Assembly (NCBI GenBank): GCA_031296165.1
Contig: JARLGF010000037.1
Coordinates: 1-51,409, forward strand
Origin: Occallatibacter sp.
GTDB lineage: Bacteria; Acidobacteriota; Terriglobia; Terriglobales; Acidobacteriaceae
Length of the DNA: 51,409 nt
Reading direction: 5' to 3'
Part shown: positions 8,829-17,549 of the stretch, in pieces
How positions within the stretch are numbered: the first letter of the stretch is position 1
How the letters are laid out: each line of letters starts with the position of its first letter
Notes under the pieces: generated by a model
The model's input: only the letters and a program-made list of their open reading frames with translations
The model's database searches: none
What the model was told of the DNA's origin: nothing
Translations under genes and position numbers: made by a program

Positions 8829-9323
8829 CTACAGGTTCTTGAGAAAGGCGCGGACTTCGGGGCTGGACCAGTCCTGGGCGCCGACGAATTTGCGGCGGAC
8901 AACGCCCTTGCGGTCGATGACGTAGGTTTCCGGCCACATTTCTGTTTTGTAGAGCTTGGGAACGGACTCCGAAGGGTCGCGGACCGTGATCAGGTCAACG
9001 TGTCGGTGGAGGATGAAGTTGCTGTACGCGTCGGGATCCTCGTCGATGCTGACGGCAAGAATGGCCAGATTGGGCTGGTCGTGGTGGAGTTGGAGCAGGG
9101 AAGGCAGCTCCACGACACACGGTTCGCACCAGGAGGCCCAGAAGTTGAGCAGCACCACCTGGCCGCGGTAGTTGGCCAGATGGATGGAGGTTGTGCCGTC
9201 GGAGATGGTGAAATCGGGGGCGGCACGGCCAATTTGGGCGGGATGCACGCCGCGGTTACAAGCCGGCACCAGCAGAGCCAACGGCAGCAGGAGAATGAAG
9301 GGTAGGGAACGAGAGGACCGCAC
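8829..9323 (-). CDS. TlpA/ResA-type thioredoxin lipoprotein
   Basis: 164-residue exported thiol-disulfide oxidoreductase. An N-terminal signal ends in a lipobox-like LVPAC, so the mature protein should be a lipoprotein anchored on the periplasmic side. The redoxin/AhpC-TSA fold follows, with the catalytic WCEPC motif after VVLLNFWAS and a cis-Pro region near WPETYVID. TlpA-like proteins keep cytochrome c apocysteines or other periplasmic thiols reduced, which would fit the multihaem cytochromes at 36-40 kb; that link is only inference. The start is a GTG at 9323; an ATG two bases upstream is out of frame. It is divergent from the glycosyltransferase at 9372 with about 48 bases between, where TATAAT-like sequence is visible. 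Confidence 0.85.
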   Translation of the reverse strand: MRSSRSLPFILLLPLALLVPACNRGVHPAQIGRAAPDFTISDGTTSIHLANYRGQVVLLNFWASWCEPCVVELPSLLQLHHDQPNLAILAVSIDEDPDAYSNFILHRHVDLITVRDPSESVPKLYKTEMWPETYVIDRKGVVRRKFVGAQDWSSPEVRAFLKNL

Positions 9324-9371
9324 ATACTTATAATACGGAGCGACGGGGCTGGAACGAAAGGGTGTGGCGTA

Positions 9372-10577
9372 ATGAGCATGGATGAGCCGAAGCCGGATGG
9401 CGCGGGCAACGCAGGAAAGTGGAAGCCGGTGCTTGGGCTTTCAGACGATCCGGTGGGACTGGTTGAAGGCACGGATTGGCGGGAATGGGCGGGCAAGACC
9501 GTGCCTGGGACGGTGTTTGACCAGCCGGAGCCGGAGGAACTGATCGAACTGACGGTGATTGTTCCGGCGCGGAACGAGGAGGATTGCCTGAGTGCGTGCC
9601 TGGAGTCGCTGGTGAGCCAGTCGGAGGAGATCTTTGCGCTGGGCAAGGATTGGGAACTGCTGGTGGTGGATGACCACTCGACAGACCGGACGGCGGAGAT
9701 TGCGCGGGGATTTGCAGGGGTGAGGGTGATCGAGGCGGGGAAACTGGAGAAGGGATGGACAGGAAAGACGAGTGCGATCTGGAAAGCGGCGAAGCAGGCG
9801 CGGGGGCGTTGGCTGCTGTTTACAGACGCCGATACGATGCACGAGCCGGGAGATCTGCGCCGGGCCATTCATGAGGCAGTGCGGCACAAGGTGGGGATGT
9901 TGAGCTATTCGCCGCGGCAGGCGACGAGCGGTCTGGCACAGCGGTCGCTGATGCCGCTGGTTTTCAGCGAGCTGTCGCTGGCTTATCCGCCGGCCAAAGT
10001 CTCCGACCCGAATACGCGGATTGCCGCGGCCAACGGGCAGTTTCTGCTGGTGGAGCGCGAGGCTTACCGGCGCTTGGGCGGCCACGCCAGCGTGGCGGAC
10101 AGGGTGCTGGAGGATGTGGAACTGGCGGTGCTTGCCAAGCGGCGCAAGGTGGGCCTGCGCTTCCGCTATGCCGACGATGCGCTGGCGGCGCGCATGTACC
10201 GATCGACGACTGCAATGATCGAGGGCTGGACCAAGAACCTGGCGCTGCTGTTCGACAATACGCTGGTGCTGTCGCTGTGGCGGGCGCTGGATATTTTCCT
10301 TCTGTTCGGGCTGCCGTTGCTGGCCGTGTGGCTGTGGAATGCCCGCTTTGCCGCTCACTCGCTGCAATGGCTGGGTGCGGGGTGGGTGCTGGCCCTGCTG
10401 TGGGTGCGGACACTGGTGCGGTTTTATGCGCGGGTGGCCAAGTCCAACTTTCCGTTTGTGGACTGTGCGCTGGCGCCGCTTGGACTGCCGCTGTTTGTGA
10501 TTTTGCTTTATCGTAGCTGGTTTCAGCATCGAATCCTGAAACAGGTTAGCTGGAAGGGCAGGACGTATCCGGGATGA
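9372..10577 (+). CDS. Family 2 glycosyltransferase, HpnB/CrtQ-like, membrane-anchored
   Basis: 401-residue GT-A glycosyltransferase. It shows the GT2 signatures VIVPARNEEDCL, the sugar-nucleotide aspartates in VVDDHSTD, the metal-binding DxD as FTDADT, and EDVELAVL as the acceptor-site ED. The C-terminal 100 residues hold three hydrophobic segments (DIFLLFGLPLLAVWLW, an AGWVLALLW segment and LAPLGLPLFVILLY) that anchor it in the inner membrane. This arrangement matches the hopanoid-associated HpnB and the carotenoid-acid CrtQ glycosyltransferases. No squalene-hopene or carotenoid gene is in the window, so the acceptor cannot be named. An alternative ATG is six bases downstream. Confidence 0.82.
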   Translation: MSMDEPKPDGAGNAGKWKPVLGLSDDPVGLVEGTDWREWAGKTVPGTVFDQPEPEELIELTVIVPARNEEDCLSACLESLVSQSEEIFALGKDWELLVVDDHSTDRTAEIARGFAGVRVIEAGKLEKGWTGKTSAIWKAAKQARGRWLLFTDADTMHEPGDLRRAIHEAVRHKVGMLSYSPRQATSGLAQRSLMPLVFSELSLAYPPAKVSDPNTRIAAANGQFLLVEREAYRRLGGHASVADRVLEDVELAVLAKRRKVGLRFRYADDALAARMYRSTTAMIEGWTKNLALLFDNTLVLSLWRALDIFLLFGLPLLAVWLWNARFAAHSLQWLGAGWVLALLWVRTLVRFYARVAKSNFPFVDCALAPLGLPLFVILLYRSWFQHRILKQVSWKGRTYPG

Positions 10578-10745
10578 AGAGCAGCTTTTAGCTTCTAGCT
10601 GCTAGCCTCTAGCTGTTCGTGCCGAACGGGTGGATAGTTTTCAACCACGAGGTTTTCGGCTTGAATTTTGAAGACATGAAGTGTGGTCTGCATTGGGTGA
10701 AACCATGGAGCGGATAGTGGCATCTTTATGTAAAGAGGACCAGGG
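10578..10745. other. Leader region of the pterin genes
   Basis: 168 bases. The first part has short reiterations of a CTAGCT-like word (10585-10615) typical of degenerate intergenic repeats. The second part should carry the promoter of the pterin genes. I looked for preQ1 riboswitch features because of the QueD-like products and found none. Confidence 0.4.
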
Positions 10746-11171
10746 ATGATCTTTCTGACGCGGCGAGCTACGTTTTCTGCTTCGCACTACTACTGGAACG
10801 ACGCCTGGCCTGCGGAAAAGAATGAGCAGGTCTTCGGACGCTGCGCCAATCGCAACGGGCACGGGCACAACTACACGCTGGAGGTCACGGTGGCGGGCGA
10901 GCCGGACCCGGTTACCGGATTTGTGGTCGATCTGAAGTGGCTGAAGGACGTGATGGAGCGGGAAGTGCTGTCGGCCTGGGATCATCGCCATCTGAACCTG
11001 GAGGTTACGGAGTTTGCCGCGGGAAAGCTGATTCCGACGACAGAAAATATTGCGATTGCGGCATGGAAACGGTTGGAACCGGTGGTTACGTTAGCCGGGG
11101 GAGCGCGGTTGAGCCGGGTTCGCGTGTATGAGACGCCGGAGATTTTTGCCGAATACCGGGGCGGGCTATGA
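10746..11171 (+). CDS. 6-pyruvoyl-tetrahydropterin synthase / QueD homologue 1
   Basis: 141-residue enzyme of the PTPS/QueD family, which converts dihydroneopterin triphosphate to 6-pyruvoyl- or 6-carboxy-tetrahydropterin (BH4 or queuosine pathway). The zinc ligands are visible as His14 (FSASH) and His39/His41 (NGHGHN), with the catalytic Cys33 in FGRCANRNGHGHN. The Asp/His pair is in WDHRHLN and the substrate-binding Glu in RVRVYETPE. The ATG at 10746 follows AGAGGA at 10734-10739. Its stop overlaps the start of a second homologue by four bases (ATGA), so the two are translationally coupled, and folE follows. This is consistent with the same substrate pathway. Confidence 0.9.
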   Translation: MIFLTRRATFSASHYYWNDAWPAEKNEQVFGRCANRNGHGHNYTLEVTVAGEPDPVTGFVVDLKWLKDVMEREVLSAWDHRHLNLEVTEFAAGKLIPTTENIAIAAWKRLEPVVTLAGGARLSRVRVYETPEIFAEYRGGL

Positions 11172-11590
11172 ACGCTGACTCTGGGACTGCCTACTTTGGC
11201 CGCCGCTATCTGCTGAGTGCCAGCCACCGGCTTCATGCCGATGCGCTCACCGCGGAGGAGAACCGGGCAACGTATGGGAAGTGCAACAATCCCCATGGAC
11301 ACGGGCACAACTATGTGGTGGAGGTAATGGCGGGCGGAGCGGTGGACCCGGAGACCGGCATGGTGGTGAATATGGCGGCGCTGGACGAGGCGGTGCGCAG
11401 CCGGGTACTCGATCGGTTTGACCACACCAACTTGAATCTCGACCCGTTGTTTGCGAATCATGTGCCGACTACCGAGAATCTAAGTAAGGCGATCTTCACG
11501 CTGCTCGATGGCGAACTTGCGCCAGCCAGGCTGACGCAGGTGCGAGTGGAAGAGACAGAGAACAATTTTTTTGAGTGTACGGGCGATTGA
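11168..11590 (+). CDS. 6-pyruvoyl-tetrahydropterin synthase / QueD homologue 2
   Basis: 140-residue paralogue of the upstream gene, with all catalytic residues retained: zinc ligands His20, His45 and His47, catalytic Cys39 in YGKCNNPHGHGHN, FDHTNLN, and the C-terminal Glu in VRVEETENN. The CNNPHGHGHN form is closer to PTPS enzymes of the biopterin pathway than to the first copy's CANRNGHGHN. This suggests the pair may have different roles, or may form a hetero-oligomer; that is inference. ATG 11168 overlaps the previous stop. Confidence 0.9.
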   Translation: MNADSGTAYFGRRYLLSASHRLHADALTAEENRATYGKCNNPHGHGHNYVVEVMAGGAVDPETGMVVNMAALDEAVRSRVLDRFDHTNLNLDPLFANHVPTTENLSKAIFTLLDGELAPARLTQVRVEETENNFFECTGD

Positions 11591-11664
11591 TTTTTTGAAA
11601 GTTAAGTGGAAGTGAGTTTTGCGAGGGAATTCGCCCTATCCCCTGGGGCGAGAGGACGAGGACC

Positions 11665-12294
11665 ATGGCGCAGCCAATTGCAGTGAGCAAGGCAGTTCGG
11701 AGGGTTGGGAGTGACGAAGGGCTGAACGCGTTCAGCACCGAGGAGATGTATCGCGAGATTCTGATCCGGCTGGGCGAGGACCCAGGTCGCGACGGCTTGC
11801 GGACCACGCCGGCCCGCGTGGAAAAGTCGATGGCTTTTTTAACCAAGGGCTACGACGAGGACCCGCTCAAGATTCTGCGCGGAGCCATGTACGACGTGGA
11901 CTATGACGAGATGGTGATCGTCAAGGACATCGAGATGTTCTCACTATGCGAGCACCATATGCTGCCCTTCTTTGGAAAAGTGCATGTGGCCTATATTCCC
12001 AAAGGAAAAGTCATCGGGCTGAGCAAGATTCCCCGCCTGGTGGAGGTGTTTGCGCGCCGTTTGCAGGTGCAGGAGCGGCTGACCCGGCAGATTGCCGACA
12101 CGATTCAGCACGCCATCGAGCCGCAGGGCGTGGGCGTCGTGATTGAGGCGCGGCACCTGTGCATGATGATGCGCGGCATTGAAAAACAGAACTCGTCCAC
12201 GGTCACTTCGGCCATGGTGGGCTGCTTCCACCAGAAAGAGACGCGGGCGGAGTTCCTGACGCTGGTGCGGCATTCAAGCACGGGCGGCATGTGA
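11665..12294 (+). CDS. folE: GTP cyclohydrolase I
   Basis: 209-residue enzyme that opens GTP to 7,8-dihydroneopterin triphosphate and formate, the entry step of folate, queuosine and biopterin synthesis. Zinc ligands are Cys95 and His98 in [10 protein letters not shown] and Cys166 in [10 protein letters not shown]. The active-site stretch [20 protein letters not shown] and the C-terminal [10 protein letters not shown] region are canonical. ATG 11665 is preceded by a GAGGACGAGG purine-rich site. It lies 74 bases after the tandem PTPS genes that would use its product, so the three probably form one transcription unit. Confidence 0.96.
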   Translation: MAQPIAVSKAVRRVGSDEGLNAFSTEEMYREILIRLGEDPGRDGLRTTPARVEKSMAFLTKGYDEDPLKILRGAMYDVDYDEMVIVKDIEMFSLCEHHMLPFFGKVHVAYIPKGKVIGLSKIPRLVEVFARRLQVQERLTRQIADTIQHAIEPQGVGVVIEARHLCMMMRGIEKQNSSTVTSAMVGCFHQKETRAEFLTLVRHSSTGGM

Positions 12295-12324
12295 GCGGCA
12301 GGGCTTGTCGACTACAGTAGATAG

Positions 12325-13209
12325 GTGAATGGGCTTCTGATAGTCGACAAACCGGGCGGCATGACCAGCCACGATGTGGTGGGGCGGCTGCGCAAGATTA
12401 CAGGCGAGCGCTCCGTGGGCCACCTGGGTACGCTGGACCCCATGGCGACTGGCGTTCTGCCGCTGCTGCTGGGCAAGTACACACGCCTGGCGCAATACTT
12501 TTCTTCCGCGGAAAAGAGTTATACCGGGGCCATCCGCTTCGGGTTTTCAACAGACACGTATGACGCCGAGGGTGAAGCAGCCGGCGAGGACGTGTGTCCG
12601 GTGCTGACGCTCGATCAGGTGCGCACGGCGGCGAGCCGTTTCCATGGCGAGATGGATCAGATGCCGCCGGCTTACTCCGCAAAAAAGATTGGCGGCAAAC
12701 CGGCCTACAAGCTGGCCCGCGAGGGCAAGCCGGTGGAACTCAAGACGGCCAAGGTGCGTATTGCAGACTTTGAGATCACCGGGCTGGAGGGCGCGGAAGC
12801 TAGCTTCGCCATTAGCATCAGCGCAGGTGGCTATGTGCGCTCCATAGCGCACGAACTGGGCCAGGACCTGGGCTGCGGGGCGCATTTGAGCCGGCTGCGG
12901 AGGACGCAGGCCGGGGTATTTACCCTTGGCGAGGCGCACACGCTGGAGGAACTGCAAGTGCTGGCCGGAGATGTGGAGGCGCTGGAAGGCTTGTGCGTGC
13001 ATCCGCGCAGCCTGTTGCCAGAGATGCCCTCGGTTACTGGCGATGCCATGGCCCTGGGACGCTTGCGCAACGGCGCTCAAGCCAATCTGCCGGAGCTTTC
13101 GCGAGCGCCGCTGGTGAAGGTGTTTGCCGGGCAGCGGGAGCTGGTGGGGATTGCGAAGCGCGTGGCGGGAACACTGTTTCAGCCGGTGGTGGTGTTCAGT
13201 GGCCAGTGA
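12325..13209 (+). CDS. truB: tRNA pseudouridine(55) synthase
   Basis: 294-residue enzyme that isomerises U55 in the T-arm of tRNAs. The N-terminal GLLIVDKPGGMTSHDVV and the catalytic aspartate Asp38 in GHLGTLDPMATG are diagnostic. The KRYxA-type region reads QMPPAYSAKKIGGKPAY, and the C-terminal RNA-contact region GGYVRSIAHELG is present. It starts with GTG at 12325; no ATG in frame precedes it. It is 30 bases after folE. Its 3' end merges with a degenerate repeat array: the final codons and the stop are already repeat-like. Confidence 0.95.
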   Translation: MNGLLIVDKPGGMTSHDVVGRLRKITGERSVGHLGTLDPMATGVLPLLLGKYTRLAQYFSSAEKSYTGAIRFGFSTDTYDAEGEAAGEDVCPVLTLDQVRTAASRFHGEMDQMPPAYSAKKIGGKPAYKLAREGKPVELKTAKVRIADFEITGLEGAEASFAISISAGGYVRSIAHELGQDLGCGAHLSRLRRTQAGVFTLGEAHTLEELQVLAGDVEALEGLCVHPRSLLPEMPSVTGDAMALGRLRNGAQANLPELSRAPLVKVFAGQRELVGIAKRVAGTLFQPVVVFSGQ

Positions 13210-13513
13210 ACAGTGGTCAGTTTTCAGTTGGTTTTGCGGAGATTCGAACTATTGCGGCTGCCAGTAGATCGTGCGGGGGTTACTGACAACTGACAACTGT
13301 TCACTGACAACTGTTCACTGACAACTGTTCACTGACAACTGTTCACTGACAACTGTTCACTGACTACTGACAACTGACAACTGACTACTGACAACTGACT
13401 ACTGACTACTGACAACTGACTACTGACTACTGACAACTGACTACTGACAACTGACAACTGACTACTGACAACTGACTACTGACAACTGACAACTGACAAC
13501 TGACAACTGACTA
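13205..13513. repeat. Degenerate tandem repeat between convergent truB and tesA
   Basis: From about 13270 to 13513 the sequence is built almost only of ACTGACAACTG words joined by TTC or ACT. This gives units such as TTCACTGACAACTG (five in a row near 13290-13360) and ACTACTGACAACTG. At the left end, CAGTGAACAGTGGTCAG (13205-13221) is an inverted, one-mismatch copy of CTGACAACTGTTCACTG, so RNA from either strand can fold back. Both convergent genes terminate in repeat sequence: the truB TGA is within the left copy and the tesA TAG (reverse complement of CTA at 13511) is within the last unit. Confidence 0.9.
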
Positions 13514-14152
13514 CTGGCCTTTGCGCAGTAAAGGCTTGAGGGTGGGAAGCAGTGTGTTGGCGATGATTTCAGAGCCTTTGGCGGTGGGATGGATGCCGTC
13601 TCTCTGAATAGTGTCGGGAACATTGACCAGGCCTTTGTAGATCATGGGCACAAAGGCGGTGTGATGTTTGGCAGCCAGGCTGCGGAAGACCTGGTCGAAG
13701 GAGTGGATGTAGTCCTTGCCAAAGTTGGGCGGCAGGGTGATGCCGGCAAGCAGAATTTTGATGTGCGCGTTTTCCAGCGCTGTGAGCACCTGATCGAGAT
13801 TGCGGCTGGTTTGGTCGAGAGGCAGGCCGCGCAAGCCGTCGTTGCCGCCGAACTCGACAATCACGACATCGGGGTGCAGGCGCAGGACAGTTGGCAGGCC
13901 GGCAACGGCGTCTTTGGTGGTGGCTCCGCTGGTACCTAGATTGTTGACGCGATGCCGATAGCCGCTGCGGTCCAGATCGCGCTGCAGTGCATCGGGAAAA
14001 GATTGCCCGTCGTCGAGGCCATAACCGGCGGTAATGCTGTCGCCATAGCAGACCAGGACGGGCCGGTTTGAGACAGGCTTTTGTGCGGTCAAGGCAGGAC
14101 CGGCCAGAAGCAGCAGCCCAAGCGAAACGATAATCGTACGGCAAACGTCCAC
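13511..14152 (-). CDS. tesA: SGNH/GDSL lysophospholipase L1-type esterase
   Basis: 213-residue exported esterase of the TesA / arylesterase group that hydrolyses acyl-esters or thioesters. An N-terminal signal (SLGLLLLAGPALTA) precedes block I GDSITAGYGL with nucleophile Ser39. Block II has an NxGTSGAT region, block III is FGGNDGLRG (oxyanion Asn), and block V DGIHPTAKG carries the catalytic Asp and His. It is divergent from ybbA-ybbP, the arrangement known from E. coli, where tesA is likewise divergent from ybbAP. The shared promoter region is 14153-14230. Its stop codon lies inside the tandem repeat array. Confidence 0.92.
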   Translation of the reverse strand: MDVCRTIIVSLGLLLLAGPALTAQKPVSNRPVLVCYGDSITAGYGLDDGQSFPDALQRDLDRSGYRHRVNNLGTSGATTKDAVAGLPTVLRLHPDVVIVEFGGNDGLRGLPLDQTSRNLDQVLTALENAHIKILLAGITLPPNFGKDYIHSFDQVFRSLAAKHHTAFVPMIYKGLVNVPDTIQRDGIHPTAKGSEIIANTLLPTLKPLLRKGQ

Positions 14153-14230
14153 AAATACAGTGTAGCGAAAAGCAGGGAATAGAGATCAGGTAAGACAGAA
14201 CAGTTCTACAAGCTTTCAGGAGGCTTGCGA

Positions 14231-14962
14231 GTGATTGAGGTACGGGATGCGAAGAAGTGGATTCAAAACGGCGCGCGCCGCGTGGAGATTCTGAAGGGAA
14301 TCACCCTGACCATTCCAGCCGGCCAGTTTGTGGCCATTGTGGGCGCCAGCGGCAGCGGGAAGAGCACGCTGCTGGGGCTGCTGGCCGGTCTGGATACGCC
14401 CAGCTCCGGAGAGATCTGGCTGGACGGCGTGCCCATCCACAACCTGGCCGAGGCGCAACTGGCCGAAGTGCGCGGCAGCAAGATCGGGTTTGTCTTCCAG
14501 TCCTACCAACTGATTGCCACGCTCACCGCTCTCGAAAACGTACTGCTTCCCTATGAGTTGAACGTAGAGGGCAGCGGCCTGGCGCGGGCGCGGCGTCTGC
14601 TGGGCGAGGTGGGCTTGGCGGAGCGTGTGGATCACTATCCCGTGCAGCTCTCGGGAGGCGAACAGCAGCGGGTGGCGCTGGCTCGGGCCTTCGTGGTTGA
14701 GCCGCCCATCGTGATGGCCGATGAGCCGACGGGCAATCTGGACTCAACGAACGGAAAACTGGTGCTGGACCTGTTGCTGGAACGGAACAAGCGGGCCGGG
14801 ACCACGCTGGTGCTGGTGACGCACGATCCTGAAGTGGCCCGCTGCGCCGATCGCAGGATTGTGCTGAAAGACGGGCTGGTAGTGGAAGACACGCTGTCCT
14901 TTACGGCAGAGTTGAGCAGCCCGGATGCGGGAACGGTTGCCGAGCGGGGTCAGAATGGCTAA
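14231..14962 (+). CDS. ybbA: ABC transporter ATP-binding protein, YbbA/LolD family
   Basis: 243-residue nucleotide-binding subunit. It has Walker A GASGSGKST, a Q-loop in FVFQSYQL, the signature LSGGEQQRVALARA, Walker B VMADEPTGNLD and the H-loop VTHD. The family (MacB/LolD/YbbA) works with FtsX-like permeases on envelope lipids or exported substrates. GTG 14231 is chosen because AGGAGG at 14218-14223 is seven bases upstream; a TTG at 14225 would be one base from that site. It overlaps the permease gene by eight bases, indicating one operon. Confidence 0.93.
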   Translation: MIEVRDAKKWIQNGARRVEILKGITLTIPAGQFVAIVGASGSGKSTLLGLLAGLDTPSSGEIWLDGVPIHNLAEAQLAEVRGSKIGFVFQSYQLIATLTALENVLLPYELNVEGSGLARARRLLGEVGLAERVDHYPVQLSGGEQQRVALARAFVVEPPIVMADEPTGNLDSTNGKLVLDLLLERNKRAGTTLVLVTHDPEVARCADRRIVLKDGLVVEDTLSFTAELSSPDAGTVAERGQNG

Positions 14963-17531
14963 GCGGGCACTGAGTTGGAAGCGCGCCGGAGCCATCGGCT
15001 GGCGGGATCTGAAATCCGCGCCAGGCAAGTTCGGTTTTGTGGTGCTGTCGGTTGCGGTGGGTGTTGCGGCGCTGGTGGGCGTACGGGGCTTCAGCGACAG
15101 CTTTCGCAGCACGCTCTCAACCGAGGCGCGATCATTGCTGGCCGGCGACCTGAGCGCGCGCCTGTTTCAAGAACCCACTACAGAGGAAAAGACAAAGATA
15201 GCAGCCATTCTGCAAGGAACCGCCGGGATGCGTTCGACCTGGATTACGGAGACCATTTCAATGGCTTCGGCGCCGCCCGATCCGGTTCCGCTGCTGGTCT
15301 CGCTCAAGGCCGTCGATCCCACCGAGTATCCCTACTACGGAACGGCCGAGCTGGAGCCGGCAATGACCTTGCAGCAGGCTTTGCAGGGCGACTCGGCGGT
15401 GGTGGCGGACGAGTTTCTGATTCGCCTGAATGCACAGGTAGGCCAGACGCTGCGGTTGGGCGGCAGGAACTTCAGAATCGCGGCCGTGCTGAAGCAGGAG
15501 CCGGATCGAATCACCGCCGGAGCCGGGATGGGGCCGCGGGTGATGATCTCGAAGGCGGCGCTGGACCGTACCGGCCTGCTGGCTCTGGGTAGCCGCGCCA
15601 CCCGCAAGCTGCTCATCAAGTTGCCGGAGAAGCTCTCAACCGCGACAGAAGCCGCAGCGCTGCGCAAGCAGTTGGAAGAGGCTTTGCCTGACGCGCAGGT
15701 GATGGACTACCGCGAGGGAAATCCCGCGCTCACCCAGGGGCTGGACCACGCGACCGCGATTCTGAGCCTGATCTGCCTGGTGGCGATGGTGCTGGGAGCA
15801 ATCGGCGTGGCCATGGCCATGCATGCTCACCTGGAACAGCGCATGGACATGCTGGCCATTCTCAAGGCTGTTGGTGCAGGGTCTGCCGATCTGCTGCGCA
15901 TCTTTCTCTTGCAGACGCTGGGGCTGGGGTTGGCCGGAGGCGTGCTGGGCGTGGCTGTGGGAGTAGGCGTGATGGTGGCGCTGCCTGCGGTGTTCGGCAC
16001 TCTGCTCCCGGTTCATGCGGTGCTGGCATTTCCCTGGCAGTCGGCGCTGGCCGGGCTGGCAACGGGTCTGCTGACGACGCTGTTGTTCTGCCTGCCGCCA
16101 CTGCTGGACGTGCGCGCGGTGAGGCCGGTGCTGGTGTTGCGCAGGATGGTGGAGCAAGGGCCGGAGGGCATTGGCGGCTGGTTTGCGCGCTGGTGGGCGC
16201 GCCGGCTGCAACTGGGAATCTCCGTGATCGTGGTGCTGGCGCTGGGCGGAATTGCCTGGGCGCTGTCGGACTCGGCCAAGGTGGGAACATGGTTTGCCGT
16301 GCTGTTCACCATGGCGCTGGTGGTTCTGCTGGTGCTGTCGGCTGTCTCGCTGCGCACGCTGCGTTTTCTGCTCAATCGCGTGCGGCTGCGGCTGCCGTCG
16401 TCGCTGCGCCACGGGCTGTCGAATCTGTACCGGCCAGGCAATCAGTCGGCCGCGGTTCTGGCGGCGCTGGGAACGGGCGTGATGCTCATCCTGGCGGTTT
16501 ACCTGATGCAGGCGGCTCTGCTGCGCGATTTGCGCGAGACTGCCTCGCCCAAGTTGCCCAATATTTTTCTGGTGGATGTGACCAACGATGAGGTTGCCGG
16601 CGTTAGGGATTTTTTTAGCCGCCAGCCTGGGATGAGCCAGTCGCTGGACCTGATGCCGGTGGTTCCCGGGCGATTCGTCTCCATCAACGGCCAGCCGGTG
16701 GAGCAGATGCAGGGGCAGCACTTTCCCCGCCGGATGCTGCAGAACGCCGAATTGACCTGGGCCGATGCGCCTCCTGAGGGCGACAAGGTGACGCAGGGAG
16801 CGTGGTGGACCGACGGGAGTGCAGCCGGGTTGAGCGTGAGCCAGGGCGTGGCCGAGCGGCTGCACATCGGCGTGGGCACGATGGTGGAGTTGGAGACTGG
16901 TGGAACGGTGCACAAGCTCACGGTGGCGGCTGTGTACCGCGCCGATGGGCAGCACCTGGGGTCGCGTGTCTCGTTTGTTCTGCCTTCAGGCCTGCTCAAG
17001 AACCAGCCGGCCACATGGTATGGCGGCGCGCATGTCGATCCCAAACAGGTTGCGTCGATGGAGCGGTCACTGTTTGCGGCTTATCCCACGATTACGGTGA
17101 TTAATCTTGCCGATGTGCTGGTGCGCATTGAAAGCGTAGTGAATCAGATTACGTTTGTGGTGCGCTTTCTGGCGGGCTTCTCCATCTTTGCCGGATTGAT
17201 GATTCTGGCTTCGAGCATTGCCAGCACACGTTTCCGGCGGATGCGGGAGGCGGTGGTGCTGAAGACGCTGGGGGCCACGCGGATGCGCATTGTGCGCACC
17301 TTCAGCGTGGAGTTCAGCGTGCTGGGGTTGCTGGCCGGGGCAGTGGGCGTGGTGTTTGCCAACCTGCTTACGCGCGTGCTGCTGCACAAGATGGAAGTTG
17401 GATTCCATATCGAGTGTGGCGCCACGCTGATTGCGCTGGTGGGAACGGCGGTGCTGGCCACGGCAACAGGGTGGATTGCGAGCTACCGGATTCTTGGCCT
17501 GCGCCCGCTTGAGGTGCTGCGCGAAGAGTGA
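14955..17531 (+). CDS. ybbP: FtsX-like ABC permease, YbbP type
   Basis: 858-residue inner-membrane permease with the duplicated FtsX layout. An N-terminal transmembrane helix (FGFVVLSVAVGVAALVG) is followed by a MacB-like periplasmic domain (about residues 40-240). Then come a first FtsX core of three helices, two central helices near 420-470, a second periplasmic domain, and a C-terminal FtsX core ending in GLRPLEVLREE. This ten-helix form is characteristic of YbbP (COG3127). With YbbA next to it and TesA divergent, it forms the conserved putative exporter linked to lysophospholipase L1. The start ATG 14955 overlaps the ybbA stop; an ATG at 14925 would overlap far more. Confidence 0.9.
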   Translation: MAKRALSWKRAGAIGWRDLKSAPGKFGFVVLSVAVGVAALVGVRGFSDSFRSTLSTEARSLLAGDLSARLFQEPTTEEKTKIAAILQGTAGMRSTWITETISMASAPPDPVPLLVSLKAVDPTEYPYYGTAELEPAMTLQQALQGDSAVVADEFLIRLNAQVGQTLRLGGRNFRIAAVLKQEPDRITAGAGMGPRVMISKAALDRTGLLALGSRATRKLLIKLPEKLSTATEAAALRKQLEEALPDAQVMDYREGNPALTQGLDHATAILSLICLVAMVLGAIGVAMAMHAHLEQRMDMLAILKAVGAGSADLLRIFLLQTLGLGLAGGVLGVAVGVGVMVALPAVFGTLLPVHAVLAFPWQSALAGLATGLLTTLLFCLPPLLDVRAVRPVLVLRRMVEQGPEGIGGWFARWWARRLQLGISVIVVLALGGIAWALSDSAKVGTWFAVLFTMALVVLLVLSAVSLRTLRFLLNRVRLRLPSSLRHGLSNLYRPGNQSAAVLAALGTGVMLILAVYLMQAALLRDLRETASPKLPNIFLVDVTNDEVAGVRDFFSRQPGMSQSLDLMPVVPGRFVSINGQPVEQMQGQHFPRRMLQNAELTWADAPPEGDKVTQGAWWTDGSAAGLSVSQGVAERLHIGVGTMVELETGGTVHKLTVAAVYRADGQHLGSRVSFVLPSGLLKNQPATWYGGAHVDPKQVASMERSLFAAYPTITVINLADVLVRIESVVNQITFVVRFLAGFSIFAGLMILASSIASTRFRRMREAVVLKTLGATRMRIVRTFSVEFSVLGLLAGAVGVVFANLLTRVLLHKMEVGFHIECGATLIALVGTAVLATATGWIASYRILGLRPLEVLREE

Positions 17532-17549
17532 GAAAAACAGGGAATCCCG

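Noticed and set aside
10578-10745. preQ1 riboswitch upstream of the QueD-like genes
   Set aside because: The required short hairpin plus A-rich tail of preQ1-I, or the preQ1-II pattern, was not found.
13270-13513. Possible CRISPR array between truB and tesA
   Set aside because: Repeat units are only about 11-14 bases, directly joined, with no unique spacers and no cas gene. This is a degenerate tandem repeat.
15636-16955. A 439-codon minus-strand frame over ybbP
   Set aside because: Extremely His/Gln/Arg-rich, no family pattern, fully overlapping a good FtsX permease.
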